From: a virus
Reading direction: 5' to 3' (one strand)
IMG/VR virus record: IMGVR_UViG_3300020462_000001
Coordinates: 26,535 to 90,534 of that record
DNA length: 64,000 bases
How positions within the stretch are numbered: position 1 is the stretch's first letter; every line of letters starts with the position of its first letter. The position numbers and the translations under genes are program-made. The notes beneath the pieces were generated by a model. That model did no database searches, had not been told where the DNA came from, and worked only from the letters and a program-made list of their open reading frames with translations. Below are positions 58,779 through 64,000 of the stretch, one piece after another.

Positions 58779-61700
58779 TACTTAACCTCCAACTTTGCTT
58801 TGAGTTCATCTATTTGAACTTGTTGTTCCTTGATTGCTTCAATCAGAACACCAACAATGTTTCCATAAGAAACTGTTTTGATATCTGGCAAAGCATCGGT
58901 ATTTTCTTCTGACCTTGCATCTGATGTTTTTACGACTTGGGGTAGGATTTCTTCCATCTCTTGTGCAATGACACCAACGCTAGACTTACCAGTATCTTTT
59001 CGATCAAAATAAACACCACGCATAGATTTCACCATATTCAATGCGTTATCAACTGTACGAATATTCTCTTTGAGACGAATATCAGAATAAGCGGTTACGT
59101 CTCCAGTAGCGGTGCAGTTACCGCTAGAATCCATCTTAAATCCCCAACTACCGGCGTTATTTAATATTCCAATGGCATTGGATTGATCAGCATAAAAATA
59201 CCCTCTAGTTGTGCTGGTATTAGTGACGACTTTAATCCCGTTAGAAGTGCTATTGTTTCTTATCTGGAGATACTGGTTATCCAAATATAAGTGATAAGAA
59301 TAGTTACTCGGCCAATAAAGTCCATGGCTACCATTCAAACTTATCCAGGTATTGGCGTTCCAGTAAGTGCTTGCAGTTTTGCCCATATAGCTAGTGCTTT
59401 CTACGCCATCAAGAGTGTCAGCATCTAGTCCAGAACCTGCGCCGTCGTTTCCTGAGTGCCAAAGAGTTCGATAAGCAGTACCATCATACCATTTTGGATT
59501 ACTAGCAAGTCTAAGTCCTTTACCAGAATTCTGGTTCCAAATGTAAATATTACCACTAGCTCCATCATACTGAAAATATGCCTTGTCTGATGTACCATCT
59601 CTCAATTGAAGATAAGGACTAGTACATCCCTCAAGAATCAATTTTTGATTACTAGGACTGTTTATTTTAGTTACTCCATTATTTTCTATGAATATTTTAC
59701 CAGCACCAGCATAACCAAATTCCAATTGAGAGTTATTGTTTGCCGCCATATGGAAGTAATCACCACCACTGAAATCACCATCAGCACCATCAAGGAAAAT
59801 ATATGCACCATTGCTGACCTCTTGGAACAACATTCCAGAAGATCCTTCTTTGGCATATATTCTGCCACCAACATTAAGTAATCCAGTGGTATTGGTACTA
59901 GCAATTTGAACTTTACCAGCAGAAGTTATATTCATGCGCTCGCTAACACCTGAAGCAAATTTTAAGGTGTCAGTATTATGGTCATACGCTATGTAACCCC
60001 TATATCTTTCATTACCACTAGTGCCATCGGCAAAGGCTAGATAACTTTGACCAGTCGTTGGTCCGTTAATGGTGATGCCACCCTCTGCGCTGCCAGATAC
60101 CACCAAATCATTGGCGTAGTAACTACTAGCAGACTGCGTTCCGATACCAAACTTGCCCGAGCTATCAACACGAAATCTCTCTACATTTACAGTACAGAAA
60201 GACATGAAGTCATCACCGTGACTGTATAATATTCTTCCTGCTCTTTTCTCACTGTTATCAGTTACTCCATCCGCAAAATGAATAGCACCAAATGCTCCAG
60301 AACCACCACTTCTAATGGTCATTCCAGCATGACTTGATTCGTCCGCTATCAGAAAGTTTTGAGCAATAGAGTCGTATGATGTGTTATTAAAAGCACCCAG
60401 ACCCATATGACCATCAGAAGTTATACGAAGTCTTTCTTTTGGTGAGTGAGTATTACCATCATCACCAGCAACACCCGATTTAGATGTTTTGAAAATTAAA
60501 TCATTAGATCCGTCATCATCACTATTTCTTACTCCACTAATAGTAGCAAGATATAAACCATTATTTGATGCTACACTTGTTGCGGATGTATCGAATGAAA
60601 TACCTCCACCGCCACCAACAGTGTTAGATCCAGTTACCTCCATATGAATAAATGAAGGACTGGAAGACATTGCATTTTTGAAATGCATTGCATGCAGTGG
60701 AGCATTATTGTTTATACCAATCTTACCATCATTAAGCAAAGAGAAGTTAGCAGAAGCACCATTGTTAGTACTTATTCTGAAATTTCCATTAACTGATAAT
60801 GTTCCATCACCAGCACTAGAACCAATAATATTTCCACCACCAGATGTTCCTTCAACACCAAGGAATAAACTTTGACTTGAGTTTGTGATTCTAAGTGTTC
60901 TTGTTTCTGTAGATGAAGGTTCAAAGATTCTTACGTTTCCTACTACATCCAGTTTTCCTACAGGAACAAGACTTCCGATACCAACCTTACTATCAGAAAT
61001 TAATGTTCCAGTGACTGTGACACCATTGTTTGTGGTTTGTAATTTCTTGACATTATCGTAATAAAGTTCTACTGAACCATTTGCTTCAGCAACAACACTA
61101 TCTTCACCAGATGGTGATTGTAATTTTATATGGTTACCATTAGCACCACGAATGTATAATATACCGGTTGCATTATCAATATAGCTGTTACCACTAGCAT
61201 GGTAAAGTTGTAAGTCATCACCAGTACCAGCAATATACTTACTGTTATCAGGAACACTAACACCAGATCGAGCAGTAATAATACCGACTGAATCGATATT
61301 AGTAACATCTTCATATGTTAATGTACCACCAACAGATACACTGCCAGTAACAGTAAAATCACCAGTTACAGTGTTAGTAATAAACTCAGCACCATTTGTG
61401 AGTTCATTGGTATTAGTAAATGATGTTGTAATGAATCCAGCACCATTTGTTAATTGGTTAGTGTTAGTGAAGGATGTTGTAATGAATCCAGCACCATTTG
61501 TGAGTTGATTGTTATTGGTGGGTATTGTTGGTTTATTACTGAGATCATCATAATCAACACCAGAGAATGATGATGCTGTAATGATACCACTGGCATTGAT
61601 ATTATTAACAGCAAACCCCTGAGCATTTAAAGATTGGGTATGATATTGCAATCCTACACTGTTTCCTAATGTAAGAGCACTACCAACATTGACTACATCA

Positions 61701-61894
61701 GTGTCACCATCCAACGTTAATGATGATGTACCAACAGTTAATATTCCAGTAATCCTAGCATCACCACTTACCGATAAAGTTTCAAAGCCGGTTCTTGATA
61801 CACTATCCCACTTCTCCCCGTCCCACAAATATTCTACACCAGCATAAGTATATCCAGTTCCAACAGAAGGACTACTTGGAAAATTAATGGCCAT
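58778..61894 (-). CDS. Tail fibre-like protein with S74 chaperone domain
   Basis: 1038 residues. Same N-terminal attachment-like domain (INFPSSPSVGTGYTYAGVEY, WDGEKW) as the 1179-residue fibre, then three 17-residue tandem repeats and a shaft with ERLRITSDGHMGLG and similar repeats. The last 110 residues are an intramolecular chaperone of endosialidase (peptidase S74): SDIRLKENI with Ser-Asp, GVIAQEMEEILPQ, then a C-terminal coiled coil. It trimerises the fibre and is normally cleaved off. Late core upstream. Confidence 0.88.
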   Translation of the reverse strand: MAINFPSSPSVGTGYTYAGVEYLWDGEKWDSVSRTGFETLSVSGDARITGILTVGTSSLTLDGDTDVVNVGSALTLGNSVGLQYHTQSLNAQGFAVNNINASGIITASSFSGVDYDDLSNKPTIPTNNNQLTNGAGFITTSFTNTNQLTNGAGFITTSFTNTNELTNGAEFITNTVTGDFTVTGSVSVGGTLTYEDVTNIDSVGIITARSGVSVPDNSKYIAGTGDDLQLYHASGNSYIDNATGILYIRGANGNHIKLQSPSGEDSVVAEANGSVELYYDNVKKLQTTNNGVTVTGTLISDSKVGIGSLVPVGKLDVVGNVRIFEPSSTETRTLRITNSSQSLFLGVEGTSGGGNIIGSSAGDGTLSVNGNFRISTNNGASANFSLLNDGKIGINNNAPLHAMHFKNAMSSSPSFIHMEVTGSNTVGGGGGISFDTSATSVASNNGLYLATISGVRNSDDDGSNDLIFKTSKSGVAGDDGNTHSPKERLRITSDGHMGLGAFNNTSYDSIAQNFLIADESSHAGMTIRSGGSGAFGAIHFADGVTDNSEKRAGRILYSHGDDFMSFCTVNVERFRVDSSGKFGIGTQSASSYYANDLVVSGSAEGGITINGPTTGQSYLAFADGTSGNERYRGYIAYDHNTDTLKFASGVSERMNITSAGKVQIASTNTTGLLNVGGRIYAKEGSSGMLFQEVSNGAYIFLDGADGDFSGGDYFHMAANNNSQLEFGYAGAGKIFIENNGVTKINSPSNQKLILEGCTSPYLQLRDGTSDKAYFQYDGASGNIYIWNQNSGKGLRLASNPKWYDGTAYRTLWHSGNDGAGSGLDADTLDGVESTSYMGKTASTYWNANTWISLNGSHGLYWPSNYSYHLYLDNQYLQIRNNSTSNGIKVVTNTSTTRGYFYADQSNAIGILNNAGSWGFKMDSSGNCTATGDVTAYSDIRLKENIRTVDNALNMVKSMRGVYFDRKDTGKSSVGVIAQEMEEILPQVVKTSDARSEENTDALPDIKTVSYGNIVGVLIEAIKEQQVQIDELKAKLEVK
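61387..61500 (-). repeat. 51-bp tandem repeats in fibre gene
   Basis: Units at 61387-61437 and 61438-61488 and a third starting at 61489, about 80-90% alike by eye, matching the repeats at 57284-57385 in the other fibre gene. Confidence 0.75.
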
Positions 61895-61916
61895 TTTATT
61901 TGGACTACTTTTTTAG

Positions 61917-61923
61917 TATTTAT
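61917..61923 (-). promoter_or_regulatory. Late promoter core ATAAATA inside an inverted repeat
   Basis: 22 nt before the 1038-residue fibre gene, within TAGTATT/AATACTA dyad DNA. Confidence 0.5.
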
Positions 61924-61935
61924 TGGAATACTAAA

Positions 61936-64000
61936 TCAACATGCCATCAGAACACAAGGAACACAATAACTACCGTCTGAATATGTTTTGCTGACGTTTG
62001 TAGAAGTAACTTTGGCGACAGTTTTAGATCTTATGATATCATCATCCTGTGGTTTAGCAGTACCATCACCAGCAGATATCAGTAAATCACCTCGTGTAAC
62101 TGTTACTCCTTGAGCAATACGGATAACAAAGTCACCAGTCATTGCACAGTGGAAATCGTTGGTGTAAGTTTCATCGTCATCGTCCCAATCTTGGAATACA
62201 CCTGCAACATTTCGGTCACCTTCAACATCACTGACCTTCATTCGGTTTAGTTGTATATTTTCTTCATCAGTCCATTCACACATCTCATCAAGGTTACTCA
62301 GAACAGTACCCATTAGGATTTCAGTACGTTCAGCATTACCAGGTAGTTGTGTCCAGCGTGAAAGGTGAGCACCCGTTAATGAAACTGTTCCACTAGATAC
62401 CGTGATATTTCCTACACTCGTACCATCTCTCCAAAAATCAATAAGAGTTCCATCGCTAGTGTTTCTTCTTATCGCAACAACATTACCATCATTTCTGGTA
62501 AAATGAGCATCAGATGATGGATGTAATCTTACACCTTGGTTGGCATAAGTATCTGAGGTTTTTCCGACTAGGAATACCCCAGCAGAATCAATACGTGCTC
62601 TTTCTACTTCCTGAGTGGCAAATCTAAGGAAGTTTCCGTCATTTTTGTATTCTACGTATCCAGAATATCTGGCAGTACCGCTATTGGTATCACCAAAGTA
62701 AATGCCACCATATCCTGTTGTTGAACAATACAACTGGATGCCATTACTACCACTACCTGTGCCTAATATTAGATTTCTGTCATTCGTGCCTGTATATAAT
62801 CCAAAAGATCCATCATTTCCGATTCCAATACTACCAGCAGAAGTTATACGAAGTCTTTCTGAGTTGCCGGTGGCAAATTGAATTGTCCCTAATGAAGAAC
62901 TGCCACGAATCCATTGGTTGCCATTATCCGACAATGTAAGATATGGAGCATCACTAGATAGTGTTACATTGCCCGAGCTATCAATTATCATCTTTGTTGA
63001 GACATTACCTCCTACAACAAAATTCAAATTCCGGTTGTTAGTATTACCAATATAAGTGGCTGCAGTAGAGCCGGGAGTGTTAGTTATATAAACGTTGGTT
63101 CCAGAGTTGACACCAGTAATTTGAATACCAGCATCCCCAGTGCTAGCTGACATAGTTATGTTTCTACTTGTGGCGGCAGTGGTTGTTCCAAACGTTGCAC
63201 TGCCGTCAAATGCAATAGACCAATTACTACCTCTTACTTGTAACGGCTCCAGATTATTATTGTCACGATCAAATGCCTGAATTACTCCACCATTGGTTGT
63301 GTAGAAATTCTCTATACTTGTTCCCGATGTAGGAGTAAGGTTTGCATTTACGTTTACTCCTCCAAAAACTGCACGGCCATCCGCAAAGATGGCAACCTTT
63401 TCTACTTTCGTTCCACCAATATCAGAGAATGTTTGAATGGTCTTCGAAGCTGCATTCGTGGTTTGGGAGTAAACATCAACCGTACTATCAGTTAAATCAA
63501 TATCACTAGCAAACGTGGCTGAACCGGTGCCGTTAAATCTTATTTTTTCAGTGCCTCCAACCTTAACTGAAAAGACTTCCCCCGTTGTACCAGCTACAGT
63601 ATCTAGGATGATGTTTGAAGCAAACGTTGCACTGCCGTCCGCTGCTACTATTTCAACGGTAGGAGTTGTAGTGTTTCCATCGTTTTGGAAAAGACGTACT
63701 CCTCCTCTATAGGCATTAATCCATCCATTCGTACTATTTGCAAAAGCATTAAGTATTACCCCTGCATTGCTGTTTGAAGTTGATGGGTCTCCAAACGTTC
63801 CTGTCGTAGCAAACGTTGCAGATCCTTCAGAAGTGATACTTCCGTCATTTTTGATTGATGACGTAGGTGTTCCTGTACCATTAACATATCCTCTGAAAAC
63901 AGGAACACTTCCACTTGTTGTCGCAAGGACACCGTTTGTAGCGGCAAGATAACTACCTACACCATTACCAGGATTAACTCTTGATGCACCTGAGAATACG
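61936..64000 (-). CDS. Tail fibre-like protein, partial at window edge
   Basis: The frame is open from 61936 to the window end, giving at least 688 residues; the start lies beyond 64000. An internal Met at 63153 is not the start. The visible N-part repeats GSATFA four times, then comes an ERLRITSAGSIGIG-type shaft segment. The last 160 residues (HLSRWTQLPGNAERTEI, SNLDEMCEW, DVEGDRNVAGVFQDWDDDD, ending SYCVPCVLMAC) form a C-terminal domain resembling G2-like autocleaving chaperones of phage appendages, which is an inference. Likely a host-recognition fibre. Confidence 0.8.
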   Translation of the reverse strand, partial: VFSGASRVNPGNGVGSYLAATNGVLATTSGSVPVFRGYVNGTGTPTSSIKNDGSITSEGSATFATTGTFGDPSTSNSNAGVILNAFANSTNGWINAYRGGVRLFQNDGNTTTPTVEIVAADGSATFASNIILDTVAGTTGEVFSVKVGGTEKIRFNGTGSATFASDIDLTDSTVDVYSQTTNAASKTIQTFSDIGGTKVEKVAIFADGRAVFGGVNVNANLTPTSGTSIENFYTTNGGVIQAFDRDNNNLEPLQVRGSNWSIAFDGSATFGTTTAATSRNITMSASTGDAGIQITGVNSGTNVYITNTPGSTAATYIGNTNNRNLNFVVGGNVSTKMIIDSSGNVTLSSDAPYLTLSDNGNQWIRGSSSLGTIQFATGNSERLRITSAGSIGIGNDGSFGLYTGTNDRNLILGTGSGSNGIQLYCSTTGYGGIYFGDTNSGTARYSGYVEYKNDGNFLRFATQEVERARIDSAGVFLVGKTSDTYANQGVRLHPSSDAHFTRNDGNVVAIRRNTSDGTLIDFWRDGTSVGNITVSSGTVSLTGAHLSRWTQLPGNAERTEILMGTVLSNLDEMCEWTDEENIQLNRMKVSDVEGDRNVAGVFQDWDDDDETYTNDFHCAMTGDFVIRIAQGVTVTRGDLLISAGDGTAKPQDDDIIRSKTVAKVTSTNVSKTYSDGSYCVPCVLMAC

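Noticed and set aside
57284-61500. 51-bp repeats as a CRISPR array
   Set aside because: Adjacent units without spacers, in frame, coding for 17-residue fibre repeats.
63153-63153. Met at this position as the start of the last fibre gene
   Set aside because: The frame stays open upstream to the window edge and encodes the same GSATFA-type repeats, so the gene is truncated by the window, not started here.

Overview
The window is part of the genome of a T4-like myovirus that infects cyanobacteria, i.e. a marine-type cyanomyovirus. It carries T4 core replication genes (gp41, gp43, gp44, gp45, gp46, gp47, gp61, gp62, uvsX, uvsY, uvsW, regA, gp55) and T4 virion genes (gp17 to gp23) together with the cyanophage signature and auxiliary genes mazG, hsp20, cobS, purC, purM, purS and nrdA/nrdB. 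Every supported gene lies on the minus strand, so transcription runs from high to low coordinates. Many neighbours overlap by ATGA, TAATG or TGATG. Host genus is inferred, not shown.

Layout in the direction of transcription: 64.0-52.2 kb is a tail-fibre/adhesin cluster (three long fibre-like proteins, the first cut by the window edge, a glycine-rich adhesin and small accessory proteins). 52.2-40.5 kb is the head and tail module: a protein at the position of gp16, then gp17, a zinc-finger protein, gp18, gp19, gp20, a gp67-like protein, a small structural protein, gp21, gp22 and gp23. 40.4-36.5 kb holds a glycine-zipper membrane protein, a tube-like protein, uvsY, a small gene, uvsW and an Sm-like protein. 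36.4-32.7 kb is gp55-gp47-DUF3110-like-gp46. 32.5-29.2 kb is a VWA/metalloprotease (CobT-like) - small basic protein - cobS module. 29.2-22.2 kb is gp45, oxygenase, purC, an AbrB-like protein, gp44, purS, gp62, regA, hsp20 and Sm-like proteins. 22.2-18.1 kb is a DNA polymerase split into two genes around a four-gene cassette containing purM. 18.0-14 kb is uvsX, oxygenase, gp41, mazG and small genes. 13.9-6.1 kb holds large charged proteins of unknown role, a nucleotidyltransferase, a second sigma factor and small structural genes. 6.1-0 kb is primase gp61, nrdA, nrdB, a GIY-YIG-like protein, a lysozyme-like secreted protein and two tRNAs.

Regulation is partly readable. At least 21 late-promoter cores (ATAAATA, TATAAATA or CTAAATA) sit 11-39 nt upstream of start codons, mostly of virion genes. 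A few host-type promoters stand out: TTGACA-N16-TATAAT before the tRNAs, TTGACA-N17-TATGAT before the lysozyme, TTGACA-N17-TATACT before the second sigma factor and TTGTTA-N17-TATAAT before gp55. Intrinsic terminators follow nrdB, regA, hsp20, gp23 and others. Six genes shorter than 60 codons, a seventh of 48 codons with an AbrB-like fold, and others were found by reading gaps between larger genes; most are joined to their neighbours by start/stop overlap.

Most notable are: the split polymerase with purM between its halves; four divergent Sm-like paralogues near replication genes; a 68-residue protein copying the cleavage site and mature N-terminal motif of the major capsid protein; the cobS/VWA module whose two main genes share a 19-nt element at the same distance from their starts; and two sigma factors with different promoters. 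No intergenic gap exceeds 300 bases.
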